The notes: generated from the letters alone by a model not told the origin. A stretch of 64,000 bases of DNA from Lutibacter sp. (GCA_002733665.1 NVWM01000001.1:124001-188000), one strand, 5' to 3'; numbered from the stretch's first letter, positions 26,089 to 35,480 are shown. A program made the numbers and translations.

Positions 26089-26547
26089 ATGAAAATAGAG
26101 ATCATTCCATTTCAAAAAGAATATTCGAGTATATTTTATGATTTGAATATTGAATGGCTAGAAACGTTTTTTTATGTAGAAGAGCATGATAAAGAAGTAT
26201 TGAGCAATCCTCAAACTTATATTATTGATAATGGTGGATTTATCTTTTTTGCTAAATATAATGGCGAAATTGTTGGTACTGTAGCCCTTATGAATGAAAA
26301 TCATGGCTATGAATTAAGTAAAATGGCAGTTTCACCTGATTATCAAGGATTGAAAATCGGTCAACTATTAATGAATCATTGTATTTCTTTTGCCAAAAAC
26401 AAAAAATGGGATAAACTACTACTCTATTCAAGTACCAAACTAAAAAATGCTATTTATATTTATAAAAAATATGGGTTTGAAGAAATTATTGTTGAGAAAA
26501 ATAGCCCTTATGAAAGAAGTGATATAAAAATGATTTTAAAACTATAA
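26089..26547 (+). CDS. GNAT-family N-acetyltransferase
   Basis: A 152-residue single-domain GNAT protein. The acetyl-CoA site is visible in ELSKMAVSPDYQGLKIGQLL (motif A, with the Q-x-x-G-x-G/Q-like turn), followed by the helix and the IYIYKKYGFEE motif B near the C-terminus. It starts 2 bp after the ftcD stop, so it is probably co-transcribed with it, and its last 6 bp overlap the convergent aroQ end. The acetyl acceptor cannot be inferred; small-molecule or protein N-termini are typical. Confidence 0.88.
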   Translation: MKIEIIPFQKEYSSIFYDLNIEWLETFFYVEEHDKEVLSNPQTYIIDNGGFIFFAKYNGEIVGTVALMNENHGYELSKMAVSPDYQGLKIGQLLMNHCISFAKNKKWDKLLLYSSTKLKNAIYIYKKYGFEEIIVEKNSPYERSDIKMILKL

Positions 26548-26955
26548 AAAACTCTGAATAGCCAACTCATACCCTTTTAAACCACAACCTATAATAATTC
26601 CCGAAGCATTGGCAGAAATATACGAATGATGTCTAAATTCTTCTCTTGCATACACATTAGAGATATGTACTTCTATAACTGGAGTTTCTATTGCTTTGAC
26701 AGCGTCTCCAATTGCTACTGAAGTATGTGTATATGCTGCTGCATTAAGTATAATTCCATCGTAATCAAAACCAACTTCGTGCAACTTATCAATAATTTCT
26801 CCTTCTATATTCGATTGGAAATAAGAGAGTTCAATAGTTGGATATTTTTCTTTCAATTCTTTAAAATATTCTACAAAAGTAGTTGAACCATAGATTTCTG
26901 GTTCTCTTTTACCAAGTAAGTTTAAGTTTGGACCGTTTAAAATCAATAATTTCAT
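26542..26955 (-). CDS. aroQ: Type II 3-dehydroquinate dehydratase
   Basis: A 137-residue enzyme that removes water from 3-dehydroquinate to give 3-dehydroshikimate in the shikimate pathway. It carries LILNGPNLNLLGKREPEIYG (catalytic-loop Arg and Tyr) at the N-terminus, NAAAYTHTSVAI with the substrate-binding Asn, EVHISN with the catalytic His, and EEFRHHSY near the end. A frame starting five codons earlier exists, but a TATTTTTG minus-7 box lies only four bases before the ATG at 26,955, so that ATG is preferred. The gene converges on the GNAT gene and overlaps its end. Confidence 0.96.
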   Translation of the reverse strand: MKLLILNGPNLNLLGKREPEIYGSTTFVEYFKELKEKYPTIELSYFQSNIEGEIIDKLHEVGFDYDGIILNAAAYTHTSVAIGDAVKAIETPVIEVHISNVYAREEFRHHSYISANASGIIIGCGLKGYELAIQSFL

Positions 26956-26959
26956 AAAC

Positions 26960-26967
26960 CAAAAATA
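26960..26967 (-). promoter_or_regulatory. Candidate minus-7 box (TATTTTTG) of aroQ
   Basis: The minus strand reads TATTTTTG, matching TAnnTTTG, ending four bases before the aroQ ATG. If active, the mRNA has almost no leader. The weakness is the lack of a recognised minus-33 element. Confidence 0.45.
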
Positions 26968-26983
26968 CAATTATTTTAAAATA

Positions 26984-27013
26984 AAAGAAGGAAACCATTA
27001 GGTTTCCTTCTTT
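26984..27013. terminator. Strong rho-independent terminator hairpin
   Basis: A perfect 13-bp stem (AAAGAAGGAAACC with its complement) around an ATTA loop. On the minus strand it lies 28 bp after the stop of the outer-membrane protein gene and runs into a T-rich tract, so it ends that transcript ahead of aroQ. Confidence 0.85.
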
Positions 27014-27041
27014 ATAATATGTGTTTAATCTTTTTTTAGAA

Positions 27042-27542
27042 TTATAAACCAAAATTAACTCCTAAATTTATAGAATTAAAAGATCCTCCATCAACACTTA
27101 TTCCTGTATAAGCTGCAACAATATCTATATCATCACTAACTCCATACTGTATCCTTGGGGCATAATAAAAGCCTCCATCATTATCATCAGGACTTAAACC
27201 TAAAGCATAACCTATATCTGCTCCAATCGCAAAAGAATCTCCTACATAAACACGTGCTGCTGCAGAAATTGGTAAAAAAGATGCGTTATCAATATCAAAC
27301 CCTGATATTTCACCTCCAAAGAAAGTTAAGTAAGAAACAGATGGTCCTACGTCAAAAGTTTCAGATACCTCAAATAAATAATTAACGTCTAGACCTAGCG
27401 AGAAAGTATAAGCATCACTAACATCTCCTGTTGGCAATCCTGCACTAACACCTATGCCAAAATTTCCCTGACATTTACCATCTTGAGCATTTGCGGTAAA
27501 CCCAAATGCAATCACAATTACTGCTAAAAATAATTTTTTCAT
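27042..27542 (-). CDS. Secreted outer-membrane beta-barrel protein (OMP_b-brl family-like)
   Basis: A 166-residue protein with a signal peptide (MKKLFLAVIVIAFGFTANA, cleavage before QDGK). The mature part alternates polar and hydrophobic residues with many glycines (FGIGVSAGLPTGDV, YLTFFGG, YVGDSFAIGADIGYALG) and ends in a terminal beta-strand closing with leucine after NLGVNFG. That pattern fits an eight-stranded outer-membrane barrel. It is monocistronic, with a strong terminator just downstream. Such small barrels are abundant in Bacteroidota and their function is mostly unknown. Confidence 0.85.
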   Translation of the reverse strand: MKKLFLAVIVIAFGFTANAQDGKCQGNFGIGVSAGLPTGDVSDAYTFSLGLDVNYLFEVSETFDVGPSVSYLTFFGGEISGFDIDNASFLPISAAARVYVGDSFAIGADIGYALGLSPDDNDGGFYYAPRIQYGVSDDIDIVAAYTGISVDGGSFNSINLGVNFGL

Positions 27543-27568
27543 AATTAAAATTTTAATTGGTTTGATAC

Positions 27569-27576
27569 CAAATATA
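27569..27576 (-). promoter_or_regulatory. Candidate minus-7 box (TATATTTG) of the beta-barrel protein gene
   Basis: Minus-strand TATATTTG, an exact TAnnTTTG match, 26 bases before the ATG at 27,542. It gives a leader of about 20 bases. No clear minus-33 element. Confidence 0.45.
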
Positions 27577-27613
27577 TCAAAAAATAAATAAATCTATAAA
27601 ATTTAGCGTTTCA

Positions 27614-27621
27614 TAAATTTG
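27614..27621 (+). promoter_or_regulatory. Candidate minus-7 box (TAAATTTG) of xerD
   Basis: Exact TAnnTTTG match 12 bases before the ATG at 27,634. It supports that ATG over the upstream in-frame codon at 27,619, which falls within the box. Confidence 0.45.
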
Positions 27622-27633
27622 TATTTTTACCAA

Positions 27634-28530
27634 ATGAAGTGGCATCAAGCAATAAAAGATTATCAATTATATTTAAAGATAGAACGCGGATTATCAGTCA
27701 ACTCTATTGATAATTATTCTAGTGATGTAAAAAAATTGATATTGTTTTTAGAAGACAGTTCTCTAAGTGTTTCACCTATCAAAATTGATAATGATACTAT
27801 TCAACAATTTATTTATGATGCCTCAAAATCAATAAATGCTCGTTCACAAGCACGATTAATCTCAGGTTTGCGTAGTTTTTTTGATTATTTGATTTTTGAA
27901 AATTACCGTACCACAAACCCAACAGACCTTATAGAATCCCCAAAAATAGGTAGAAAACTTCCAGATACATTGGCAATTGAAGATATTGACAACATCATTT
28001 CAGCAATCGATTTAAGTAAACCGCAAGGTGAACGCAACAGAACTATTCTTGAAACACTATATAGTTGTGGACTGCGTGTTACAGAATTGATTACGCTTCA
28101 AATTTCTGATTTATTTTTTGATGAAGGCTTTATTCGTGTTATTGGTAAAGGAGATAAGCAGCGTTTTGTCCCTATAAACCATCAAACACAAAAATATATT
28201 ACATTTTACATCAATGATATTAGAAGTCATATAACAGTACAAAAGGGATATGAAGATACTGTTTTCTTAAACCGAAGAGGAAAACAACTCACAAGAAATA
28301 TGATTTTTATGATTGTCAAGGATTTAGCCGTAAAAGCAGGAATACAAAAAAATATAAGTCCTCACACCTTTCGACATTCATTTGCAACGCATTTATTAGA
28401 AAATGGAGCCGATTTAAGAGCCATACAGCAGATGCTTGGGCATGAAAGCATTACAACTACCGAAATCTATATGCATCTTGACAGAAGTCATTTACAAAAG
28501 GTTATGGAGCAGTTTCATCCGAGAAAGTAA
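27634..28530 (+). CDS. xerD: Tyrosine recombinase XerD (site-specific chromosome dimer resolution)
   Basis: A 298-residue tyrosine recombinase. The N-terminal SAM-like DNA-binding domain spans about 1-100 and the catalytic domain follows, with the R of LYSCGLRVTEL, the K of GKGDKQR, HTFRHSFATHLL (H-x-x-R), the H/W-position H in MLGHES and the nucleophile Y in TTEIYMHL. Length and motif order match XerC/XerD rather than phage integrases, and no att-like repeats or phage genes are near. It resolves chromosome dimers at dif with FtsK. In Flavobacteria a single XerD-like protein often sits by aroQ, as here. Confidence 0.93.
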   Translation: MKWHQAIKDYQLYLKIERGLSVNSIDNYSSDVKKLILFLEDSSLSVSPIKIDNDTIQQFIYDASKSINARSQARLISGLRSFFDYLIFENYRTTNPTDLIESPKIGRKLPDTLAIEDIDNIISAIDLSKPQGERNRTILETLYSCGLRVTELITLQISDLFFDEGFIRVIGKGDKQRFVPINHQTQKYITFYINDIRSHITVQKGYEDTVFLNRRGKQLTRNMIFMIVKDLAVKAGIQKNISPHTFRHSFATHLLENGADLRAIQQMLGHESITTTEIYMHLDRSHLQKVMEQFHPRK

Positions 28531-28582
28531 AAAAGATATTTAGATTGCTACGCCTTTAGATTTATAGACTTTTAGACCACTT

Positions 28583-28714
28583 TAGATTCTTCACTTCGTA
28601 ACACTCGTTCAGAATGACAAGATTTGTGATACGCTACTAAAGGATAATAAAAAATGTCATTCTGAGTGAAACGAAGAATCTAAAAAAAGATTTTTCACTA
28701 CGTTCAAAATGACA
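28583..28714. repeat. Palindromic intergenic repeats, family A, cluster of three arms
   Basis: Three arms in alternating orientation: AGATTCTTCACTTCG...AGAATGACA (28,583-28,619), TGTCATTCTGAGTGAAACGA...(28,655-28,681) and a third AGATTTTTCACTACG...AATGACA (28,689-28,714). The arms end in TGTC or GACA like the other families. The cluster fills the gap between the convergent xerD and rny genes. Confidence 0.85.
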
Positions 28715-28741
28715 TTCTTCAATGTATTTCTTAGAAAAGTT

Positions 28742-30307
28742 CTATTTCGCAATATTCACAGCACGAGTTTCACGAATTACCGTAACACGAACTTGTCCTG
28801 GATATGTCATATCATTTTGTATTTTTTGAGAAATACTAAATGACAATTCTGCTGCTTTTAAATCGTTTACTTTTTCGCTTTCTACAATCACGCGCAACTC
28901 TCTTCCTGCTTGTATAGCGTATGCTTTCTGAACACCTGTAAAGCCAAAGGCAATGTCTTCTAAATCTTTTAATCGCTGTATGTATGAGTCTAATACTTGA
29001 CGCCTTGCTCCTGGTCTAGCTCCTGAAATTGCATCACATACTTGCACAATTGGTGCAATCATAGATTTCATTTCTATCTCGTCATGGTGCGCTCCAATAG
29101 CATTACAAACATCTGGCTTTTCACCATATTTTTGCGCCCATTCCATACCCAATAATGCGTGTGGAAGTTCACTATCTGTATCTGGAACTTTACCAATATC
29201 ATGCAATAAACCTGCTCTTTTAGCAACTTTAGCATTCAATCCGAGTTCAGCAGCCATCAATCCACAAAGGTTGGCAACTTCACGCGAGTGTTGCAATAAG
29301 TTTTGACCATACGATGAACGGAATTTCATTCGCCCAACAGTTTTTATTAATTCTGGATGCAATCCATGAATTCCTAAATCTATAACTGTACGTTTACCAA
29401 CTTCTACTATTTCTTGCTGAATTTTCTTTTCTGTTTTTTTAACAACTTCCTCAATTCTTGCAGGATGTATTCTACCATCTGTAACTAAATTGTGAAGAGA
29501 CAATCGTGCAATTTCTCTACGCACAGGATCAAAACAAGAAAGGATGATTGCTTCTGGAGTATCATCAACAATAATCTCAACACCTGTTGCTGCTTCTATT
29601 GCTCTAATATTTCTTCCTTCACGACCAATAATTCGACCTTTTACATCATCAGATTCAAGATTAAAAACGGATACACAGTTTTCAACTGTTTGCTCAACTC
29701 CAACACGTTGTATGGTACTTAGAATAACTTTACGCGCCTCTTGATCTGCAGTTAATTTCGCTTCTTCAAGTGTTTCTTGAATAAACGCCATTGCGTCAGT
29801 TTTCGCTTCTTCTTTTAGTGATTTTACCAATTCTTCTTTGGCATCATCAGCAGATAATCCTGATATTACTTCTAGGTTCTCTACTTGTTTTTTGTGAACT
29901 TTTTCGAGTTCATTTTCTTTTTTCTCTATGAATTCAAGTTTGTAATCAAAGTCAGCCACTTTCTTTTCTAATTGACTATTCAACTTTTGATTTTTACTTA
30001 ATTCCTGTCCTACTTGAGATTCTTTATCTCTCCACCTTTTCTCTGTTTCATTTACCTTCTTTTCTCGAGAAAATATTACTTTTTCATGCTCAGATTTTAA
30101 TTCGATAAATTTTTCTTTTGCCTGTAATATTTTATCTTTTTTAAACGCTTCTGCATCTGATTTTGCAGATTTTAATAGCATTGCTGCATTTTTATTTGCG
30201 AGTTTAATTGTACCAGACGCTTTATTCTTTTCAAGAGATTTGGCTATAAGATATCCTACTACCAAAGCTACTAAGCCAATTATAATTGGCATCATCATTT
30301 CTTCCAT
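28742..30307 (-). CDS. rny: Ribonuclease Y
   Basis: A 521-residue endoribonuclease. An N-terminal membrane segment (about 5-25) is followed by a long charged coiled coil to about 200, a KH RNA-binding domain ([19 protein letters not shown] near 225) and an HD domain ([10 protein letters not shown], then [10 protein letters not shown]), with the HD pair forming the metal site. Length equals the usual 510-525 residues. It starts mRNA decay from the membrane. The gene is downstream of the 6S-like RNA and zapA on the same strand, an arrangement that may be a single transcription unit interrupted by the 6S terminator. Confidence 0.97.
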   Translation of the reverse strand: MEEMMMPIIIGLVALVVGYLIAKSLEKNKASGTIKLANKNAAMLLKSAKSDAEAFKKDKILQAKEKFIELKSEHEKVIFSREKKVNETEKRWRDKESQVGQELSKNQKLNSQLEKKVADFDYKLEFIEKKENELEKVHKKQVENLEVISGLSADDAKEELVKSLKEEAKTDAMAFIQETLEEAKLTADQEARKVILSTIQRVGVEQTVENCVSVFNLESDDVKGRIIGREGRNIRAIEAATGVEIIVDDTPEAIILSCFDPVRREIARLSLHNLVTDGRIHPARIEEVVKKTEKKIQQEIVEVGKRTVIDLGIHGLHPELIKTVGRMKFRSSYGQNLLQHSREVANLCGLMAAELGLNAKVAKRAGLLHDIGKVPDTDSELPHALLGMEWAQKYGEKPDVCNAIGAHHDEIEMKSMIAPIVQVCDAISGARPGARRQVLDSYIQRLKDLEDIAFGFTGVQKAYAIQAGRELRVIVESEKVNDLKAAELSFSISQKIQNDMTYPGQVRVTVIRETRAVNIAK

Positions 30308-30324
30308 TGGTTACATTTTAAGTA

Positions 30325-30515
30325 TAAAAAAAGCCTACATTAGTGAAGTTTCTGCGAACTCCAATTTAAACATAAATAGGACTAACCAACTGATCAAGGA
30401 TCCGTTCAAGATACTGAAATAAATTCAGCACTAACGGCTTGCTTTAACAATTGAGACTCATCCTTCAGAATTAATTCCTGTTGAGTTCGACGAACAATGA
30501 CTAATGTAGGCAGTA
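30325..30515 (-). ncRNA. ssrS: 6S RNA-like gene (SsrS) between zapA and rny
   Basis: On the minus strand about 187 bases begin with GCCTACATTAGT (30,500-30,511) and end with its exact complement (30,333-30,344), followed by a run of seven T. The interior can fold back along its length with a central unpaired region. That long closed hairpin with a bubble is the 6S RNA form, which mimics an open promoter and binds the housekeeping RNA polymerase. The position directly downstream of zapA matches the 6S position in many bacteria, including E. coli. No open frame spans it. The name rests on structure and synteny, not on a covariance-model hit. Confidence 0.75.
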
Positions 30516-30539
30516 TTATTGTTTATTTTAAAGAACTTA

Positions 30540-30833
30540 TTATTTTAAATGCACATCTAATTTTGCATTGATAGCATTTAATTTTTGTGTTGCTTTTTTA
30601 ATATCTTCATCATTATTAATATCATGAATTTCTACTTGTGATGCAAATTGTAAAGCGCACATTGCGAGCACATCTTGTTTATCACTTACTGCGTAGTTCT
30701 GCTCAAATTTAGTTATCAAAGCGTTGATTTTACTTGCTGCTTTACGCATCCCTTCTTCTTCGGCTTCGCTATTGATACTCAGTGGATATACACGACCTCC
30801 AATAGAAATTTTAATTTTGAGTTTTTCATTCAT
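30540..30833 (-). CDS. zapA: Cell division protein ZapA
   Basis: A 97-residue protein: an N-terminal beta-hairpin domain (KLKIKISIGGRVYPLSI) and a C-terminal helix with EEEGMRKAASKINALITKFE, which is the ZapA layout. ZapA bundles FtsZ filaments at the division site. A longer frame of 13 more codons is possible but begins inside the upstream coiled-coil gene; the ATG at 30,833 fits the family start. It lies 14 bp after the coiled-coil gene and immediately before the 6S-like RNA. Confidence 0.92.
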   Translation of the reverse strand: MNEKLKIKISIGGRVYPLSINSEAEEEGMRKAASKINALITKFEQNYAVSDKQDVLAMCALQFASQVEIHDINNDEDIKKATQKLNAINAKLDVHLK

Positions 30834-30847
30834 ACTAATAAAAGAAC

Positions 30848-31138
30848 TTATTCGCTTAATTGAACAATACATTTGTCAATATCACGAATCAAAGCATTTA
30901 TTTTGAGTTTTGTTTCTCTTTTGTTTTCGTTACTGCCTTCTATAGTTTTGGCTATTTTTAACAATTGATAGGATTTTTCATTTTCCTTCAATTGTTGGTC
31001 TTTCTCGGATAGTTGAGTTTCTAAATCAGTCCTTTTTTGGTGCAAAAACTCGTTTTCTTCTTTTAAAAATGCAAATGCTTCTAAAAGTGTTTCGAGTTTA
31101 TCATCAAGTAAATTAGTGGCTTCTATTATTTTACTCAT
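30848..31138 (-). CDS. Small coiled-coil protein encoded ahead of zapA (ZapB-like position)
   Basis: A 96-residue, almost wholly helical protein with leucine/glutamate heptads (LLDDKLETLLEAFAFLKEEN and on). No enzyme motif or membrane segment is present. It forms an operon with zapA (14-bp gap). Its size and coiled-coil nature recall ZapB, which links ZapA to MatP in enterobacteria, but direct sequence homology cannot be claimed. A division role is inferred from position. A TAGTTTTG box at 31,154-31,161 on the minus strand may be its promoter. Confidence 0.8.
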   Translation of the reverse strand: MSKIIEATNLLDDKLETLLEAFAFLKEENEFLHQKRTDLETQLSEKDQQLKENEKSYQLLKIAKTIEGSNENKRETKLKINALIRDIDKCIVQLSE

Positions 31139-31153
31139 CTATATTCAAGAGTT

Positions 31154-31161
31154 CAAAACTA
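31154..31161 (-). promoter_or_regulatory. Candidate minus-7 box (TAGTTTTG) of the coiled-coil/zapA operon
   Basis: Minus-strand TAGTTTTG fits TAnnTTTG and lies 15 bases before the first ATG of the operon. No minus-33 partner recognised. Confidence 0.4.
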
Positions 31162-31301
31162 TGCATCAAATTTAACATACTAATTTTAATAAAACAACTC
31201 TTTTTATGTTTTTTGGCATAAAATTGGTTAAAACAATTATTAATAAGCAATTAATTTTACCATTGCTACATAAAATTTTTATCACTATTTTAGCAGAAAT
31301 T

Positions 31302-33005
31302 ATGACACAATTGAACATTCGTATTTTAAGTATTTTTCTCTTATTTTTTTCAAATATTTATGCTCAAGATAAATATCCAACAGATTATTTTCAAAATCCG
31401 TTAGAAATACCAATGTACTTAGCTGGAACCTTTGGCGAACTACGTTCTAACCACTTTCATTCAGGTATAGATATCAAAACACAACAGAAAGAAGGCTTTA
31501 AAATTTTTGCTGTTGGTGATGGTTATGTGTCGAGAATAAAAGTCAGTCATTGGGGCTACGGAAAAGCATTATATGTGACACATCCAAATGGTTATACAAG
31601 TGTATATGCTCACTTAAAAAAGTATAGTCCCAAAATTGAAGCATATATTAAAAAACATCAATATAAAAAGGAAAAATTTGAAATTCAATTGTATCCTTCA
31701 AATACTGATTTACAGTTAGAAAAAGGCGAAGTTATTGCATATACAGGAAGTACTGGAGGTTTTGTTGCACCGCATTTACACTTTGAATTGCGAGATGGAA
31801 AGTCCAAACCAATAAATCCAATGTATTTTGGAATTACGGTTAAGGATGATAAAAAACCAAGTATAAATGTTTTGATGGCATATCCTTTGGATGATTTTTC
31901 TCAGGTAAATCAATCAAACATACCGCTACAAATCCCTTTTAAACAACTAAACAATGGCAATTTATTGGCCGATAAAATTTACGCATCAGGAACTATTGGT
32001 TTTGGAATTAATGTTTTTGACCGATTAAATGGCGCGCTCAATAAAAATGGAATATTTAGTTTAGAAATGTTTGTAAATGGTAATAAGACTTACAGTCATA
32101 CCGTTGAAACTTTTTCGTTTGCAGAATCAAAATACCTCAATTTATTGATTGATTATGAAAGATATGCAACCCTAAAACAACGTGTGCAAAGATGTTTTGT
32201 TGAGCCAAAAAACAAATTAAGCATCTACAAAGACGTGAAAAATCATGGTTACTTACCTATTGAAGAAGGGTTGACCTATACCGTAGAAATTGTTGCCAAA
32301 GATTTTGTTGGAAATAAAAAGAAACTTGTTATTCCAATCATAGGAAAAACAGATTCTATAAAAGTCGTTAAAGAAGACAATACTACTCCGTATCCTATCA
32401 AATCTGCTGAATTTAATAAATACACCAAAAAAGGAGTTACAGTAGCATTTCCAAAAAACACTTTTTATAACGACTTCCATTTAGATTTTAAAGTTGAGGA
32501 TGGCAATGCATTTATTCACGAAGAAAAGACCGTTCCTGTGCATTCAAAATTTACGTTAACTTTTGATGTGAGTTCATATACATCTGAAGAAAAACAGCAA
32601 CTATTTATTGCAAAATATAACAGTAAGGGCTATCCTTCATACAGCAACACTGTGAAAAAAGAAACTACTTTTTACACAAGAACAAAAAATTTGGGGAAAT
32701 ACTCTTTACTTTCTGATACGGAGAAACCTAAACTAAGAATACACAATTTTAAAAACGAACAATGGTTAACTAATTACAAAAAATTAGTTTTGAAAACTTC
32801 TGATAATTTATCTGGAATAAAATCATATCGTGGAGAAATTGATGGGCAATGGATATTATTAGAATACAGTCCAAAACATAAAACCTTAACCTATGACTTT
32901 TCTGACCGAAAATTAGTCGGTGCAAAACATCAATTGAAAGTTATTGTAAAAGACAATGTTGGAAATACGAATATCCTCGAAAAAACGTTTTATAGAAAAA
33001 AATAA
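31302..33005 (+). CDS. Secreted M23-family metallopeptidase
   Basis: A 567-residue exported protein. The signal peptide (IRILSIFLLFFSNIYAQ) directly follows the ATG at 31,302, so a frame 32 codons longer is rejected. The M23/LytM domain is N-terminal, at about 30-200: HFHSGIDI gives the zinc-binding His and Asp, and HLHFELR gives the HxH. The long C-terminal part (about 200-567) is beta-rich and unassigned, ending with an Ig-like bracket (SDNLSGIKSYRGEIDG). Peptidoglycan cross-link cleavage in the periplasm is expected. This form with a large C-terminal extension is typical of Bacteroidota. Confidence 0.92.
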   Translation: MTQLNIRILSIFLLFFSNIYAQDKYPTDYFQNPLEIPMYLAGTFGELRSNHFHSGIDIKTQQKEGFKIFAVGDGYVSRIKVSHWGYGKALYVTHPNGYTSVYAHLKKYSPKIEAYIKKHQYKKEKFEIQLYPSNTDLQLEKGEVIAYTGSTGGFVAPHLHFELRDGKSKPINPMYFGITVKDDKKPSINVLMAYPLDDFSQVNQSNIPLQIPFKQLNNGNLLADKIYASGTIGFGINVFDRLNGALNKNGIFSLEMFVNGNKTYSHTVETFSFAESKYLNLLIDYERYATLKQRVQRCFVEPKNKLSIYKDVKNHGYLPIEEGLTYTVEIVAKDFVGNKKKLVIPIIGKTDSIKVVKEDNTTPYPIKSAEFNKYTKKGVTVAFPKNTFYNDFHLDFKVEDGNAFIHEEKTVPVHSKFTLTFDVSSYTSEEKQQLFIAKYNSKGYPSYSNTVKKETTFYTRTKNLGKYSLLSDTEKPKLRIHNFKNEQWLTNYKKLVLKTSDNLSGIKSYRGEIDGQWILLEYSPKHKTLTYDFSDRKLVGAKHQLKVIVKDNVGNTNILEKTFYRKK

Positions 33006-33023
33006 TTCATCAAAAAAGAAACA

Positions 33024-35480
33024 TTGAAAACTAAATTTAGCCTAACTATTTTATTCATATTTATTGCACATGTAATTTTTGCTCAAAAAGCAACAATTAA
33101 AGGTGTTCTGCAAGACACAAACGGAAAAGCAATAGACAATGTTTCTATAACATATGAAAACACAGGAACTACAAGTGACAAAGATGGAAACTATACTGTA
33201 AAAATTACTGCAGACAAAAAAGTAATAATCACATTTAGTCATTTGACTTTTAGTACGTTTTCAAAAACTTTTGATGTTCCGAAAGGAAAAACACTACGTT
33301 TTTCTCCACGAATGAAGTCAAAAACTGAAGAAATTACAGAAGTTGTTGTAAAAAACAGAAAAAAAGATGCCGAAGGTGTTATTGTAATTAATGTTAATGA
33401 AGTAAAGAAAATTCCTGGTGCAAATGCTGGAGTAGAAAATATTCTAATGACGTTTGCTGGAGTTAATAATAACAACGAGTTGAGTACACAATACAATGTA
33501 AGAGGAGGGAATTTTGATGAAAACCTGGTGTATGTTAACGGTATTGAAGTGTATCGTCCTTTTTTAGTGCGTTCAGGTCAACAAGAAGGTTTAAGTTTTG
33601 TAAACATTGATATGACTCAAAATGTAAACTTTTCTGCAGGAGGATTTCAAGCGAAATATGGTGATAAACTTTCATCAGTTTTGGATATTACCTATAGAAC
33701 TCCTACTAAATTTGCTGCAAATGTTGGCTTGAGCTTGTTAGGAGGAAGTGCAACCGTTGAAGGTAAATTATTTAAAGACAAACTCTCTGCAATCGTTGGA
33801 ATTCGTCATCGAGATAATAGTTTACTGGTAAATAGTAAAGATATTGAGACTAATTTCAAACCACAGTTTTCGGATGTTCAAACATTTCTTTCCTATGATA
33901 TCAACGAAAAATTTAAACTTGATTTTTTAGGTAACTTCTCTTTAAACAAGTACAACTATACTCCTATTACTAGACGCACAAAGTTTGGTACAATTGCTCA
34001 ACCTTTAGAATTGATTGTTTTTTATGACGGACAAGAAAAAGATAGTTATTCTACTATTTTTGGTGCTTTAAAGGGAACTTATCAAGTCAGTGAAGATTTA
34101 CAAATGAGTTTGACAACCTCAAGTTATAATACTCAAGAAGCAGAACATTATGATATTTTAGCCTCATATAATTTAGGCGAAGTAGATTCAAATTTAGGCT
34201 CAGATACTTTTGGTGAAGTTGAATTTTCTGAAGGAATTGGTTCGCAACTAAATCATGCAAGAAATAATTTAGATGCTTTAATTAGCAACATCAATCTAAA
34301 AGCAACCTATAAAAAAGATGATAATATTTTTAACTTCGGATTAAAATATCAAAACGAAGACATCAGAGATCGTCTTATAGAATGGGAAGTTATTGATTCT
34401 GCTGGTTTTTCTGTTCGACCTCCGAATCATATTCCTAACAATCAACCTTATGACCCTTTTGAAGGAGATATTGTTCCTTATCAAAATGTAAGAGCAAAAA
34501 ACAATGTACAAATAAACAGAATTTCTGGTTTTGGTCAATGGAGTAAGAAAACTGAATGGAACGAGCATGAAGTATGGTATAATATTGGAGTAAGAGCACA
34601 TAACTGGTCAGTAAAAGGTGATGGAATTATAAATGCTAAAAGTCAAACTGTCGTGAGTCCAAGAGGTCAATTTGCAATCAAGCCAAATTGGGAAAAAGAT
34701 ATGTTATTCCGTTTTTCAACAGGGTTTTACTATCAACCTCCTTTTTATAAAGAATTACGTGACGCAAATGGCGTTGTTCTACCAAATGTAAAAGCACAAA
34801 AATCATTGCATTTTGTATTAGGAAACGATTATAGTTTCAAAATCTCTGGCAGACCTTTTAAATTAGTCACAGAGGCATATTACAAGCATTTAACAGACGT
34901 AAACCCTTATACTGTCGATAATGTTCGTATTCGCTATGCTGCGGATAATAATGCAACTGCTTTTGCAGCAGGTTTTGATGTACGTCTTAACGGAGAGTTT
35001 GTTCCTGGAACAGAAAGTTGGGTAAGTATGGGATTCTTATCAACCAAAGAAAATATTGATGGAAGAGGGGAAATTGCACGACCGACAGATCAACGTTTTA
35101 AAATGGCTGTTCTTTTCCAAGATTATGTCCCAACAATTCCTAATTTAAAAATGTACTTGAATTTAGTATTTAATACAGGTGTTCCAGGAGGTTCACCTTC
35201 ATATGCAGATCCTTATAAATTCCAAAGTAGATTAAACGCTTATAAACGTGCAGATCTTGGTGTATCGTATGTTGTGGTTGATGATAAGAGACAATATAAT
35301 AATGGTGTGCTAAAGAATTTTAAGGAATTATCATTTGGATTAGAACTTTTTAATATGTTTGATATTCAAAACTCTATAACCAATACTTGGGTTCGTGATG
35401 TATATTCTAAACGCTCTTATGGAATACCAAATTATATGACACGTAGAGTGCTGAATTTTAAATTGGATATGAAATTCTAG
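33024..35480 (+). CDS. TonB-dependent receptor with N-terminal carboxypeptidase-regulatory-like domain
   Basis: An 818-residue outer-membrane receptor. A signal peptide (KFSLTILFIFIAHVIFA) precedes a CarboxypepD_reg-like domain (ATIKGVLQDTNGKAIDNVSI, about 24-110). A plug follows (VENILMTFAGVNNNNELSTQYNVRGG near 135-165, with NEN..VYVNGIEVYRP), then a 22-strand-type barrel ending in an aromatic residue (KLDMKF). The start is TTG; the signal peptide begins right after it and no ATG is available. It imports a ligand using TonB energy; no SusD partner is encoded next to it, so it is not a typical polysaccharide-utilisation pair. Substrate unknown. Confidence 0.93.
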   Translation: MKTKFSLTILFIFIAHVIFAQKATIKGVLQDTNGKAIDNVSITYENTGTTSDKDGNYTVKITADKKVIITFSHLTFSTFSKTFDVPKGKTLRFSPRMKSKTEEITEVVVKNRKKDAEGVIVINVNEVKKIPGANAGVENILMTFAGVNNNNELSTQYNVRGGNFDENLVYVNGIEVYRPFLVRSGQQEGLSFVNIDMTQNVNFSAGGFQAKYGDKLSSVLDITYRTPTKFAANVGLSLLGGSATVEGKLFKDKLSAIVGIRHRDNSLLVNSKDIETNFKPQFSDVQTFLSYDINEKFKLDFLGNFSLNKYNYTPITRRTKFGTIAQPLELIVFYDGQEKDSYSTIFGALKGTYQVSEDLQMSLTTSSYNTQEAEHYDILASYNLGEVDSNLGSDTFGEVEFSEGIGSQLNHARNNLDALISNINLKATYKKDDNIFNFGLKYQNEDIRDRLIEWEVIDSAGFSVRPPNHIPNNQPYDPFEGDIVPYQNVRAKNNVQINRISGFGQWSKKTEWNEHEVWYNIGVRAHNWSVKGDGIINAKSQTVVSPRGQFAIKPNWEKDMLFRFSTGFYYQPPFYKELRDANGVVLPNVKAQKSLHFVLGNDYSFKISGRPFKLVTEAYYKHLTDVNPYTVDNVRIRYAADNNATAFAAGFDVRLNGEFVPGTESWVSMGFLSTKENIDGRGEIARPTDQRFKMAVLFQDYVPTIPNLKMYLNLVFNTGVPGGSPSYADPYKFQSRLNAYKRADLGVSYVVVDDKRQYNNGVLKNFKELSFGLELFNMFDIQNSITNTWVRDVYSKRSYGIPNYMTRRVLNFKLDMKF

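Noticed and set aside
27634-28530. Phage or integrative-element integrase
   Set aside because: Length and motifs fit XerD, and there are no phage genes, tRNA-attached att repeats or cargo next to it.
29492-29744. Plus-strand frames inside rny
   Set aside because: Antisense shadows of the KH-domain region of RNase Y.
31206-31301. N-terminal extension of the M23 peptidase
   Set aside because: The signal peptide begins at the ATG at 31,302, so 32 additional codons would bury it.
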